Shown here piece by piece: positions 9,585 to 18,168 of a stretch of 64,000 nt of DNA (its first letter is position 1; each line of letters begins with the position of its first letter). A program made the translations under genes and the position numbers. Source of the DNA: Aeromonas taiwanensis (GTDB lineage Bacteria > Pseudomonadota > Gammaproteobacteria > Enterobacterales > Aeromonadaceae); assembly GCF_000820165.1 (NCBI RefSeq), contig NZ_CDDD01000049.1, positions 1 through 64,000 on the forward strand. The letters run 5' to 3'. The notes under the pieces were generated by a model. It was not told where the DNA came from, did not search any database, and saw only the letters and a list, made by a program, of their open reading frames with translations.

Positions 9585-10325
9585 TTAGAGATCGACGAAC
9601 TCCGGGATATGGGCGCGGCCACGACTTTCCAGGAAATCGAGCAGGGCACGGGGGGAGCGCGCGAGTATCCGCTCCTCGGGGAAGCCGGCCTCGGTCACCA
9701 GCCGGTGACAGTAGTCAAAGTCTCCTAGGCTGAAGGCCACGTGGGAGTCGGAGCCGAAGGTGAGGTAGGCGCCAAGGTCGCGCGCCGCCTCGACGATGGC
9801 GCGGCAGTTTGCCTCGCTGCCCGCACGGGAGTGGCTGAACGAGGAGTTGTTGACCTCCAGTGCGACCCGGTATTCGGCTGCCGCCCTGACCACCGCCTGG
9901 ATATCGATGGGGAAGGCGGGGTTGCCCGGGTGGCTTATCATGTCGACCCGACCGCTCTTGATGGCGTTGATCATGGCCTGGGTGTGGGTCGCCCGATCGC
10001 AGGGAGGAAACACCGGTTCGTGGAAGCCCGCCATGATCATGTCGAGCCGCGACTCGTAGCGCTCGGGGAAGTCTATTTCACCGTCGATATTCTTGATGTT
10101 GGCCTCGATGCCGCGCAGGATGCCGACCCCGTCCACCACCCTGGGCAGGACGTGCAGATTGACGAAATGCCAGTAGTGAGGGGCATCGGCCATGTCGGGG
10201 CCGTGATCCGTGGTGGCGAAGAGTTTGATCCCCTTGGCTTTGGCGATGGGCAGGTAGTCGTGGATGGTGCTGTAGGCGTGGGTGCTGGCGACGGTGTGCG
10301 TGTGGGTATCGACCGTGTACTTCAT
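9585..10325 (-). CDS. PHP-domain phosphatase, YcdX-like
   Basis: A PHP-superfamily metal-dependent hydrolase of 246 aa, essentially the length of E. coli YcdX (245 aa). Metal-binding motifs are visible in order: DTHTHT near the start, [30 protein letters not shown], the glutamate in LEVNNSS and GSDSHVAF at the end. These fit a trinuclear zinc site and phosphatase activity on small substrates; the physiological substrate is not certain. The start is the ATG at 10325, which matches the family N-terminus. It is a single gene, convergent with the tRNA-side region and divergent from psrA. Confidence 0.9.
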   Translation of the reverse strand: MKYTVDTHTHTVASTHAYSTIHDYLPIAKAKGIKLFATTDHGPDMADAPHYWHFVNLHVLPRVVDGVGILRGIEANIKNIDGEIDFPERYESRLDMIMAGFHEPVFPPCDRATHTQAMINAIKSGRVDMISHPGNPAFPIDIQAVVRAAAEYRVALEVNNSSFSHSRAGSEANCRAIVEAARDLGAYLTFGSDSHVAFSLGDFDYCHRLVTEAGFPEERILARSPRALLDFLESRGRAHIPEFVDL

Positions 10326-10397
10326 CTTCTCTCCCCTCTGGCATGAGGCGTCAGCATAGCAAGATTGGCCGAGTCGGGCCATGTGGCTGGCTGTCAT

Positions 10398-10431
10398 ACT
10401 TTGTCACAAATTGCGCCAGTACTGACAAAGT
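10398..10431. promoter_or_regulatory. Inverted repeat, possible operator
   Basis: ACTTTGTCA (10398-10406) and TGACAAAGT (10423-10431) are perfect 9-bp inverted arms with a 16-nt spacer. A third TTTGTC half-site follows at about 10441. It lies 73 bp upstream of the YcdX-like gene. This may be a repressor or activator site, or a stem in a transcript ending at the 10524-10550 terminator. No regulator is identified. Confidence 0.4.
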
Positions 10432-10523
10432 CTGACCACCTTTGTCTGCGACCATGGCTTGGTCGATGCAGCCTGAACTCCCATCGACGGGTTGACATTG
10501 GATGGTTCGACCCGATTTTCCCC

Positions 10524-10550
10524 ACCGTCGCCCCTGCGACGGTTTTTTTT
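10524..10550 (+). terminator. Orphan rho-independent terminator
   Basis: ACCGTCGC and GCGACGGT pair around a CCCT loop at 10524-10543, followed by eight Ts. It is a strong terminator on the plus strand with no plus-strand gene before it back to the tRNA region, which implies a short non-coding transcript. Confidence 0.85.
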
Positions 10551-10735
10551 GCTTGTCTGTCGACGCATCGGGTCGCTGCAGGGTAAAAAAATGCCCAACT
10601 AGCATGAAGCAGGTTGGGCGAGACTTAATGTTTAATTGCAGTGGCATAGATATAGAGTCCGGTCTGGTCGCGAAGTTCCCCTCTTGTTCCCCTTTTTTGA
10701 TTAAAAACATTCCATCAACACCCGTTCACATTCTC

Positions 10736-10780
10736 TTGACATCACTGAGTGTGAAACGTACTTTTTAAACATTCGTTTAA
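10736..10780 (+). promoter_or_regulatory. psrA promoter with PsrA-type palindromic operator
   Basis: TTGACA at 10736-10741, a 17-bp spacer and TACTTT at 10759-10764 form a sigma-70-like promoter. The perfect palindrome TTAAAC-ATTC-GTTTAA at 10765-10780 overlaps the expected transcription start. It resembles the known PsrA motif (GAAAC-N4-GTTTC), so autorepression of the gene at 10793 is likely. Confidence 0.65.
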
Positions 10781-10792
10781 GTGAGGTGTCCT

Positions 10793-11446
10793 GTGAGTAA
10801 AATCGATACCAAGAACCGTATTCTCGATGCCGCCGAGGTGCTGTTTGCCGAGCGGGGGTTCGCCGATACCTCGTTGCGTCTGATCACCAGCGAGGCTGAG
10901 GTGAACCTGGCGTCCGTCAACTACCACTTCGGCTCCAAGAAGGAGCTGATCCAGGCGGTGCTCGATCGCTACCTGAGCCTGTTCATGCCGGCCCTGGATG
11001 CGCGCCTGCAGACCCTGATGGCGCAGGATCAGCTGACCCTGCTGCAGGTGTTCGAGAGCTTTGTCGATCCCCTGATGAAGCTGGTGGCGGTGCGGGCCAA
11101 CGGGCCTGCGCTCTTCATGCAGCTGCTGGGACGCGGCTACATCGACAGCCAGGGCCACCTGCGCCGTTTCATCACGACCCACTACGGTACGACCCTGCAC
11201 GGGATCACCCAGGCCATCTCCAAGGCCAATCCGGACTTGTCGCCGGCGGATCTCTTCTGGCGCCTGCACTTCACCCTGGGCACCGTCGTGTTCACCATGG
11301 CCTCCGCCGATGCTCTGCGTGACATCGCCCAGGCCGATTTTGGCCAGCAGCTCGATGTGGAAGGGCTGGTGCGCAACGTTATTCCCTATCTGGCGTCCGG
11401 TGTCGGGGCGCCCGTGGAGTCGACCAGGCTGTCCCTGGCCGTGTAA
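10793..11446 (+). CDS. psrA: TetR-family fatty-acid regulator PsrA
   Basis: A 217-aa TetR-family repressor very similar along its length to Pseudomonas PsrA. The N-terminal helix-turn-helix region contains RILDAAEVLFAERGFADTSL and VNYHFGSKKELIQAV, and the C-terminal ligand domain contains LFWRLHFTLG and DFG near the end. PsrA binds long-chain fatty acids and derepresses beta-oxidation genes. The GTG at 10793 was chosen because it follows a GAGG ribosome-binding site and lies downstream of the promoter and operator. It is 47 bp upstream of fadE in the same direction, so the two probably form an operon or regulon unit. Confidence 0.88.
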   Translation: MSKIDTKNRILDAAEVLFAERGFADTSLRLITSEAEVNLASVNYHFGSKKELIQAVLDRYLSLFMPALDARLQTLMAQDQLTLLQVFESFVDPLMKLVAVRANGPALFMQLLGRGYIDSQGHLRRFITTHYGTTLHGITQAISKANPDLSPADLFWRLHFTLGTVVFTMASADALRDIAQADFGQQLDVEGLVRNVIPYLASGVGAPVESTRLSLAV

Positions 11447-11493
11447 TACCAACAATAAATCAACGGAAACAGTGAAATAGAAGGAACTTCGGT

Positions 11494-13818
11494 ATGATCA
11501 CATTGCTTGTCCTGCTGGTGCTGGCGATAGCCGTGGTGCTCGGCGTACCCTCCATCCGTAAAAAGGTGGTGACCCGCCCGGTGTTTGGCATCTTCAAGAA
11601 GATACTGCCACCCCTGTCCGCCACCGAGCGGGAGGCCATGGAGGCCGGCTCCGTCTGGTGGGATGGGGAGCTGTTTCGCGGCAACCCGGACTGGAAAAAA
11701 CTGCACGGCTACGGCAAGGCCGAGCTGAGCGCGGAGGAGCAGGCCTTCATCGACAACCAGGTCGAAACCCTGCTCGCCATGGTCGACGACTTCAAGATCG
11801 TCAACGAAACCAAGGACCTGCCGGAGCCGGTCTGGGACTATCTGAAGCAGGAAGGCTTCTTCTCCCTGATCATCCCGAAATCCTACGGTGGCCGCGAATT
11901 CTCCGCGATTGCCAACTCCACCATCGTCACCCGCATCGCCACCAAGAGTCTGAGCGTGGCGGTCACCGTCATGGTGCCGAACTCCTTAGGCCCCGGCGAG
12001 CTGCTGATGCATTACGGCACCCAGGCCCAGAAGGACTTCTGGCTGCCGGGGCTGGCCAACGGCAAGGAAGTGCCCTGCTTCGCCCTGACCGGTCCGGAAG
12101 CGGGCTCCGACGCCGGTGCCATCCCTGACAAGGGGATCGTCTGCAAGGGGATGCACAAGGGGGAGGAAGTGCTCGGCATTCGCCTCAACTGGAACAAGCG
12201 CTACATCACCCTGGCGCCGCGCGCCACCGTGCTGGGGCTGGCGTTCAAGCTCTATGACCCGGAAAAACTGCTGGGGGACAAGGAGGAGATCGGCATCACC
12301 TGTGCGCTCATCCCCACCAGTCACCCGGGCGTGCGCGTCGGCGATCGCCACTACCCCATGGGACTGGCGTTCCTGAACGGCCCGACCTTCGGCAAGGACG
12401 TGTTCATTCCGCTCGACTGGATCATCGGTGGCCCGGATTACGCCGGCCGTGGCTGGCGCATGCTGGTCGAATGCCTCTCCGCCGGTCGCGGCATCTCGCT
12501 GCCTGCCCTCGGTAGCGCCTGCGGCCACATGGCGAGCCGCACCGTGGGGGCCTACTCCTATGTGCGCAAGCAGTTCGGCATGTCCATCGGCAAGTTTGAA
12601 GGGGTGCAGGAGGCGCTGGCCCGCATCGGTGGTCTCACCTATCAGCTGGAAGGGGCCCGACGCATGACAGCAGGCTCCCTGGATCTCGGCCAGGCACCGG
12701 CCATCGTCACCGCCATCTCCAAGTACCACATGACCGAGATGGCCCGCCAGGTGATGGACGACTCCATGGATATCCATGCCGGTCGCGCCATTCAGCTCGG
12801 TCCGAAAAACTACACCGGCTACGCCTACATGGGCATTCCGGTGGCCATCACGGTGGAAGGGGCCAACATCCTGACCCGCAACCTGATGATCTTCGGGCAA
12901 GGGGCCACCCGCTGCCATCCGTACGTGTTTGCCGAGCTGGAAGCGGCCGCCGACACCGACGTGGAGCGCGGTCTCGAGAAGTTCGACGCCCTGCTGATGA
13001 AGCACATTGCCTTTGGCACCGGCAACTTCTTCGGCTCCCTGTTCCAGGGGCTGACCCTGGGCCAGTTCAACAGCGCCCCGGTGGCCGGCGAAACCGCCCG
13101 CTACTACAAGCAGCTCTCCCGCATGAGCAAGGGGCTGGCCCTGTGCGCCGACGTCTCCATGCTGATGCTGGGAGGCGATCTCAAGCGCAAGGAGATGATC
13201 TCCGCCCGTCTGGGTGACGTGCTGAGCCACCTCTATCTCGCCTCCGCCACCCTCAAGCACTACGAGGATCAGGGCCGCATGGTCTCGGATCTGCCGTTCG
13301 TGCAGTACGCGGTGGAGCGCAACCTCTACCTGATTGGCAAGGCGTTCGAGGGCTTCTTCCAGAACTTCCCGAACAAGGTGGTGGGCGCCGTACTCAAGCG
13401 CGTGGTCTTCCCGTTCGGCGTGGGTTACAAGATGCCGTCCGATGACCGCTGCCACGCCATCTGCCTGGCCATGATGACACCGGGCGAGTTCCGCGACCGT
13501 CTGACCGCGCTTTGCTACGTTGGCAAGGACGAGGCGGATCCGGTCGGCCTGATGGAGCGCGCCTTCCAGGCCATGGTCGCCGTCCAGCCCATCGAGAAGA
13601 AGCTGGTGCAGGCCCAGAAGGAGGGCAGGCTGCCTCGCAAGATGGCACTGCCGGAACTGGTGGAGGCGGCCCTGTCCCAATCCATCCTTGGCAAGGAGGA
13701 GGCCGACAAGCTGCTGGCCGCCGATGCCCTGCGTTACGAGGCAATCCAGGTGGACAACTTCGCTCCTGGCGAGCTGGAGGGCTTGTCTCAACCGAACCCG
13801 GTTGTGCACGCTGCCTGA
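11494..13818 (+). CDS. fadE: Acyl-CoA dehydrogenase FadE
   Basis: This 774-aa protein matches the large FadE-type acyl-CoA dehydrogenases (E. coli 814 aa), which catalyse the first FAD-dependent oxidation of beta-oxidation. A hydrophobic N-terminal segment (about residues 3-20) suggests inner-membrane association. The acyl-CoA dehydrogenase core follows, with ALTGPEAGSDAGAIPDKG, the substrate/FAD-binding middle domain and QFGMSIGKFEGVQEALARI, then MDIHAGRAIQLG and VEGANILTRNLMIFGQGA. A FadE-type C-terminal extension completes it. ATG 11494 follows an AAGGAA ribosome-binding site. The upstream psrA gene indicates regulation by fatty acids. A strong terminator follows at 13835. Confidence 0.95.
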   Translation: MITLLVLLVLAIAVVLGVPSIRKKVVTRPVFGIFKKILPPLSATEREAMEAGSVWWDGELFRGNPDWKKLHGYGKAELSAEEQAFIDNQVETLLAMVDDFKIVNETKDLPEPVWDYLKQEGFFSLIIPKSYGGREFSAIANSTIVTRIATKSLSVAVTVMVPNSLGPGELLMHYGTQAQKDFWLPGLANGKEVPCFALTGPEAGSDAGAIPDKGIVCKGMHKGEEVLGIRLNWNKRYITLAPRATVLGLAFKLYDPEKLLGDKEEIGITCALIPTSHPGVRVGDRHYPMGLAFLNGPTFGKDVFIPLDWIIGGPDYAGRGWRMLVECLSAGRGISLPALGSACGHMASRTVGAYSYVRKQFGMSIGKFEGVQEALARIGGLTYQLEGARRMTAGSLDLGQAPAIVTAISKYHMTEMARQVMDDSMDIHAGRAIQLGPKNYTGYAYMGIPVAITVEGANILTRNLMIFGQGATRCHPYVFAELEAAADTDVERGLEKFDALLMKHIAFGTGNFFGSLFQGLTLGQFNSAPVAGETARYYKQLSRMSKGLALCADVSMLMLGGDLKRKEMISARLGDVLSHLYLASATLKHYEDQGRMVSDLPFVQYAVERNLYLIGKAFEGFFQNFPNKVVGAVLKRVVFPFGVGYKMPSDDRCHAICLAMMTPGEFRDRLTALCYVGKDEADPVGLMERAFQAMVAVQPIEKKLVQAQKEGRLPRKMALPELVEAALSQSILGKEEADKLLAADALRYEAIQVDNFAPGELEGLSQPNPVVHAA

Positions 13819-13834
13819 TCCCGACAGTAAATGG

Positions 13835-13862
13835 AAAACCGGCCCAAGTGGCCGGTTTTTTT
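13835..13862 (+). terminator. fadE terminator
   Basis: AAACCGGCC and GGCCGGTTT pair around a CAAGT loop and run into seven Ts, 17 bp after the fadE stop codon. Confidence 0.93.
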
Positions 13863-13980
13863 GTTGTTTAACCAGGCATTTACAACCTGGATTAATTCCA
13901 GTTTAATGCAATGGCCCCCACCCTTGGGGCAGGAAGCAAGGCCACTGGAATGGCCGATAACAACAACTCAGGAAGAGTGA

Positions 13981-16900
13981 ATGAACCTCGCCAAAACGGC
14001 GATCGAACGCCCCATCTGGGTGGCGGTCTCGGTCGTGCTGATCTTTTTGCTGGGCCTGCTCAGCATCCGGGGGCTGCCTGTCCAGCTGTTCCCCGACATA
14101 GACCGTCCCCACCTCAACATCTCGGTGAGCTGGCGATCCGCCTCGCCCCAGGAGATGGAGTCGGAGGTCACCGACCCGATCGAGCAGGAGATGCAGGGGG
14201 TGCAGGGGCTGAAAAGCATCGGCAGCAACAGCTACCCTGGCTTCACCGAGATCAACATGGAGTTCGCCCTCGGCACCGACATGCAGCGTGCCCAGCTCGA
14301 CGTCATCTCGCGGCTGAACCGGGTCTCCGGCCTGCCGGACAACATCGACGGCCCCTACGTCAACAACTACAGCAGCAACGATACCCTCACCTTCTTCTTC
14401 ATCCAGCAGCTGCCTGGCGCCAAGGGCTTGATCGACGATCATCAGGCGCTGATCGAGGCGCGGGTCAAGCCGGAGCTTGAGCGGATCCCCGGGGTCTCCA
14501 CCGTGGAGGTGGAGGGGATCAACGAGCGTCAGATCCAGGTCCGCTTCGACCCCTACCGCGCCGCCGAGCTGGGGGTGGAGATCCCGGTATTGGCCAGCCG
14601 GGCCAGCACCGACTGGGACGTGTCGGCCGGCACCCTCGACATCGGCCGCTGGGAATACAAGCTGCGCTTCGCCGGTCGCTACGACGTGGAGACCCTGGGA
14701 GACAAGGTGGTGGACTGGCGCGACGGCCTGCCCATCTATCTGCGGGATGTGGCCGAGGTGCGGCTGGCCCGGGAGGAGAACCCGGTGCTGCGCATCCAGA
14801 ATGGCAACACCGCCATCGCGGCCCAGATCTTCAAGGAGAGCGGCGCCAACGCCCTGGCGGCGCTGGAGGCGATCAAGCTCAAGGTGGGCGAGCTCAACCG
14901 CGAGGTGCTGGAGCCGGTCGGCCTGCATATGGAGCAGTCGTTCGACGCCTCTCTCTACATCAACAGGGCGGTGAGCATGGTGACCGCCAACCTGGGGCTC
15001 GGCGTGCTGCTCTCCTGCGCCATCCTCTGGGTCTTTCTGCGCCGGCTCAAGGCGACCCTGATGATAGCGATCGCCATCCCCATCAGCATCATGCTCACCT
15101 TCTGTTTGCTCAAGGTGATGGGGCGCACCCTCAACGTCATCTCCCTGGCCGGCATCGCCTTTGCGGTGGGCATGGTGCTCGATGCCGCCATCGTGGTGCT
15201 GGAGAGCATCTACCGCCGCACCGAGCCGGGGGATATCAGCAAGTCGGAGGCGGCATTGGAGGGGACCAGCCGAGTGTGGACGGCGCTGGTGGCCTCCACC
15301 CTGACCACGGTCGCCATCTTCCTGCCGGTGCTGCTGCTCAACGACGTGGAGGGCCAGCTGTTTGCCGATCTTGCGTTGACCATCGCCTGCGCCGTGACCG
15401 TCTCCATGCTGGTGGCGGTCACCGTGTTGCCGGCGGTGGCGGCGCGCTGGATGGGGGGCGAGCGGCTGATCGATCCTTACGACAAGCTGTGGCAGGGCAC
15501 CACCCGTCACGTGATCCGCTGGACAGCGACGCCTCGCCGGCGCTGGACCATCATCGCCCTGATGATGAGTCTGCCCGTGCTGGCGAGCTGGTTGCTGCTG
15601 CCCAAGATGAACTACCTGCCGGACGTGAAAAGGGATGCCATCGACGTCTGGATGACCTTCACCCCCGGGGTCAACCCCAAAGCCCAGCGAGAGGAGGTGA
15701 TAGATACCCTGATTGCCAGGCTGGATCCCTACATGAAGGGGGAGCAGGAGCCGGCCCTCAAGAACTATTACATCCTGCGCTACCCGGGAGGTGCCCAGAT
15801 CGGGGTACGCCCCAAGGACGAGACCCAGATCAAGGTGCTTGAGCGCCTGCTGATGGACAAGCTGTTCGCCAATATCCCGGACACCCGGGCCTTCGGCGGC
15901 CAGGGCTCACTGTTTGGCGGCTTTGACAGCGAGAACAGCATCTCGTTGCTCATCCAGGGGGGCACTCTGCCCGAGCTCTATCGGGCGGCCCGCGAGAGCA
16001 TGGCCATCGTACAGAAAGAGCTGCCGGGGGCCCAGGTCAGGCCGGATCCCGGCCTCGACTTCACCGCCCCGGAGTTGCGGCTGGTGCCGCAAGACAGGCG
16101 CCTCGCCGAGGTGGGCTGGGATCGCACCCCCATGCCCACCATTATCCAGACCTTCGGCGACGGGCTGCGGGTCGGCGAGTATTTCGACGGCGAAGACAGG
16201 CTGGACATCCTGCTGATGGGCCAGAGCTCGGCCAATCCGGATGAACTCAGAGCCGTGCCTCTTGCGACCCCGTCCGGGCGCATCGTGCCGCTGGGGGAAC
16301 TGCTGCGGGTGGAGCACAGCCTGGGGCCGGAGAGCATCTTCCGGGCCGACGGGCGGCGCAGCATCCAGCTCTTTATCACACCGCCGGACGGCATGAGCAT
16401 GGAGCAGGTGCTGGAGATCCTGCAGCACAAGAGCTTCCCCGCCATCCGACCCATACTGCCGGCCGGCGGCGAGCTGCAGGTCGCCGGCAATGCGGACAGC
16501 CTGCAACAGGCGCTGGACAACCTCGGCAGCATCTTCCTGTTTGCCGTGATGATCCTGCTCATCCTGCTGTGGGGGGTCTTCGCCTCCATCAGGGATGCCG
16601 TGCTGGTGCTGCTGACCCTGCCTCTGGCCGCGGTCGGCGGCGTGCTGGCGCTGCGTCTGAGCGGCCTCCTGGTGCCGCTGCCGATGGACCTGCTGACCAT
16701 CATCGGCTTCGTCATCCTGCTGGGGCTGGTGGTCAACAATGCCATCCTGCTGGTGCATCAGACCCGCACCGCGGAGCGGGAGGGGTTGAGTCGCCAGCTG
16801 GCGGTGGCCGATGCCCTGCAAAGCCGGATGCGCCCCATCGCCATGACCAGCCTCACCAGCATCTTTGGCATGTTGCCCCTGATGCTGAGCCCGAGCGAGG

Positions 16901-17043
16901 GCAGCGAAATCTACCGGGGGCTGGCCACCGTCATCGTCGGCGGCATGAGTTGCAGCACCCTGTTTACCCTGATCCTGCTGCCCGCCTTCCTGCGGCTGGG
17001 CGAGCGGGCCGATGCACCGCAAGCCCTTCGGCAGCGAGCCTGA
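13981..17043 (+). CDS. RND efflux transporter permease (AcrB family)
   Basis: A 1020-aa resistance-nodulation-division inner-membrane pump with the two-fold RND repeat: TM1 near residue 10-30, a large periplasmic loop, TM helices 2-6 (about 335-540), a second loop, and TM 7-12 in the C-terminal part. The proton-relay helix TM4 reads GIAFAVGMVLDAAIVVLES; the usual adjacent Asp-Asp pair is Asp-Ala here. The periplasmic adaptor follows 15 bp downstream, an unusual order since adaptors mostly come first. No TolC-type outer-membrane channel is nearby, so the complex probably uses a shared one. The substrate is unknown; it is closer to multidrug-type (HAE-1-like) pumps than to metal pumps. Confidence 0.92.
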   Translation: MNLAKTAIERPIWVAVSVVLIFLLGLLSIRGLPVQLFPDIDRPHLNISVSWRSASPQEMESEVTDPIEQEMQGVQGLKSIGSNSYPGFTEINMEFALGTDMQRAQLDVISRLNRVSGLPDNIDGPYVNNYSSNDTLTFFFIQQLPGAKGLIDDHQALIEARVKPELERIPGVSTVEVEGINERQIQVRFDPYRAAELGVEIPVLASRASTDWDVSAGTLDIGRWEYKLRFAGRYDVETLGDKVVDWRDGLPIYLRDVAEVRLAREENPVLRIQNGNTAIAAQIFKESGANALAALEAIKLKVGELNREVLEPVGLHMEQSFDASLYINRAVSMVTANLGLGVLLSCAILWVFLRRLKATLMIAIAIPISIMLTFCLLKVMGRTLNVISLAGIAFAVGMVLDAAIVVLESIYRRTEPGDISKSEAALEGTSRVWTALVASTLTTVAIFLPVLLLNDVEGQLFADLALTIACAVTVSMLVAVTVLPAVAARWMGGERLIDPYDKLWQGTTRHVIRWTATPRRRWTIIALMMSLPVLASWLLLPKMNYLPDVKRDAIDVWMTFTPGVNPKAQREEVIDTLIARLDPYMKGEQEPALKNYYILRYPGGAQIGVRPKDETQIKVLERLLMDKLFANIPDTRAFGGQGSLFGGFDSENSISLLIQGGTLPELYRAARESMAIVQKELPGAQVRPDPGLDFTAPELRLVPQDRRLAEVGWDRTPMPTIIQTFGDGLRVGEYFDGEDRLDILLMGQSSANPDELRAVPLATPSGRIVPLGELLRVEHSLGPESIFRADGRRSIQLFITPPDGMSMEQVLEILQHKSFPAIRPILPAGGELQVAGNADSLQQALDNLGSIFLFAVMILLILLWGVFASIRDAVLVLLTLPLAAVGGVLALRLSGLLVPLPMDLLTIIGFVILLGLVVNNAILLVHQTRTAEREGLSRQLAVADALQSRMRPIAMTSLTSIFGMLPLMLSPSEGSEIYRGLATVIVGGMSCSTLFTLILLPAFLRLGERADAPQALRQRA

Positions 17044-17058
17044 GCAAGGAGCTCATCG

Positions 17059-18102
17059 ATGACACGAATGTTTACAAGGATGGTAGTGGGCGTGCTGCTG
17101 CTGGCAGGCGGGGCACCCGCACTGGCACAGGGCAAGATGGTGACCCTGGCGGACGTGACTCGGGGGGAGGCGGGCGCCAGCATCTGGGTCAGCGGCACGG
17201 TGGCGAGCCGCCAGCAGGCCGCGCTGAGCGCCGAGGTGAGCGGCCGGGTGGAGTGGATAGCCGAGTTCGGCAGCAAGGTGAAGGCGGGGGACGAGTTGCT
17301 GCGCCTCGACGGGGCGACCCTGCGCCTCTCGCTGGAGCAGGCGAGGGCCGAGCAGGCGAGGGAGGGGAGCAACCTGCGTTTCGCCCGGGCCGAGTTCCAG
17401 CGTCTCGATCGGTTGCACCAGCAGAAGAGCGCCTCCCGGAGTCAGTATGACAAGGCCCGTTACGACGTGGAGCAGGCCGAGCTGGCGGAACAGCTGGCCC
17501 GGGTGCAGGTGCGCCAGATTGAAGAACAGCTGCGCAAGAGCCGTATCTTTGCGCCCTTCGATGGTGTGGTGAACGAGCATTTCATCCAGCCGGGTGAACA
17601 TGTGGATGCAGGGGAGCGGGCGTTGGAGCTGGTCAATCCGGAGCAGCCGGACATCCGGTTGCGGGCGCCCATCGCCTGGGCCCAGCAGCTGGAGGTGAAT
17701 GCCCGGCTGCGGGTGGAGGGGGAGCAGCTCAGCAGCCACGGCGTCTATTACCAGCGGGCGGCCAGTGCCGATCCCAAGTCCCGCCTCATCGAACTGCGCC
17801 TCAAACCCGAGGCGGGCCGCTTCATCATCGGCTCGCCGGTGCGGGTGGCGCTGCCGCTGGGAGAGCAGCAGACCATGCTGTTGCCGCGGGATGCCCTGGT
17901 GCTTGGCACCGAGGGGAGCGTGGTCTATCAGGTCGAGCAGCACGGTGAGGAGCTGAAGGTGAACCGGGTGCCGGTGACCGTGCTGTTTGGCGACAACCAG
18001 CAGGTGGCGGTGAGCGGCGCCCTCAAGCAGGGGGACAGGGTGGTGGTGCGCGGCGCTGGCAGCCTGCAGGACGGCGACAAGGTGGAACTGTTTCGCGGCT
18101 GA
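17059..18102 (+). CDS. RND efflux periplasmic adaptor (membrane fusion protein)
   Basis: A 347-aa HlyD/AcrA-type adaptor. It begins with a signal peptide (hydrophobic residues 7-22, cleavage probably after ALA) without a lipobox cysteine. The biotinyl-lipoyl-like half motif (VSGRVEWIAEFGSKVKAGDE) and its partner (SRIFAPFDGVVNEHFIQPGE) flank an alpha-helical hairpin (about residues 95-160). Beta-barrel and membrane-proximal domains follow, with an ending typical of the family (VVRGAGSLQDGDKVEL). It lies 15 bp after the permease, with which it should assemble. A bidirectional terminator follows at 18122. Confidence 0.92.
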   Translation: MTRMFTRMVVGVLLLAGGAPALAQGKMVTLADVTRGEAGASIWVSGTVASRQQAALSAEVSGRVEWIAEFGSKVKAGDELLRLDGATLRLSLEQARAEQAREGSNLRFARAEFQRLDRLHQQKSASRSQYDKARYDVEQAELAEQLARVQVRQIEEQLRKSRIFAPFDGVVNEHFIQPGEHVDAGERALELVNPEQPDIRLRAPIAWAQQLEVNARLRVEGEQLSSHGVYYQRAASADPKSRLIELRLKPEAGRFIIGSPVRVALPLGEQQTMLLPRDALVLGTEGSVVYQVEQHGEELKVNRVPVTVLFGDNQQVAVSGALKQGDRVVVRGAGSLQDGDKVELFRG

Positions 18103-18121
18103 GGCGGTGGTTTCGCCATAA

Positions 18122-18149
18122 AAAAACGGCTCCCGCGGGAGCCGTTTTT
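18122..18149. terminator. Bidirectional terminator between efflux operon and pykA
   Basis: AAAAACGGCTCCCGC and GCGGGAGCCGTTTTT form a long GC-rich stem with A/T tracts on both sides. It can end both the plus-strand efflux operon and the minus-strand pykA transcript. Confidence 0.92.
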
Positions 18150-18168
18150 GTTGCGGGCAGGAGGGCGA

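Noticed and set aside
11986..13809. A 607-codon minus-strand open frame opposite fadE
   Set aside because: Its composition (His, Gly, Gln rich) is typical of antisense shadows of GC-rich genes; fadE is a confident match.
13903..15510. A 535-codon minus-strand open frame opposite the RND permease
   Set aside because: Antisense shadow rich in His/Asp/Gly with no motif; the RND protein is certain.
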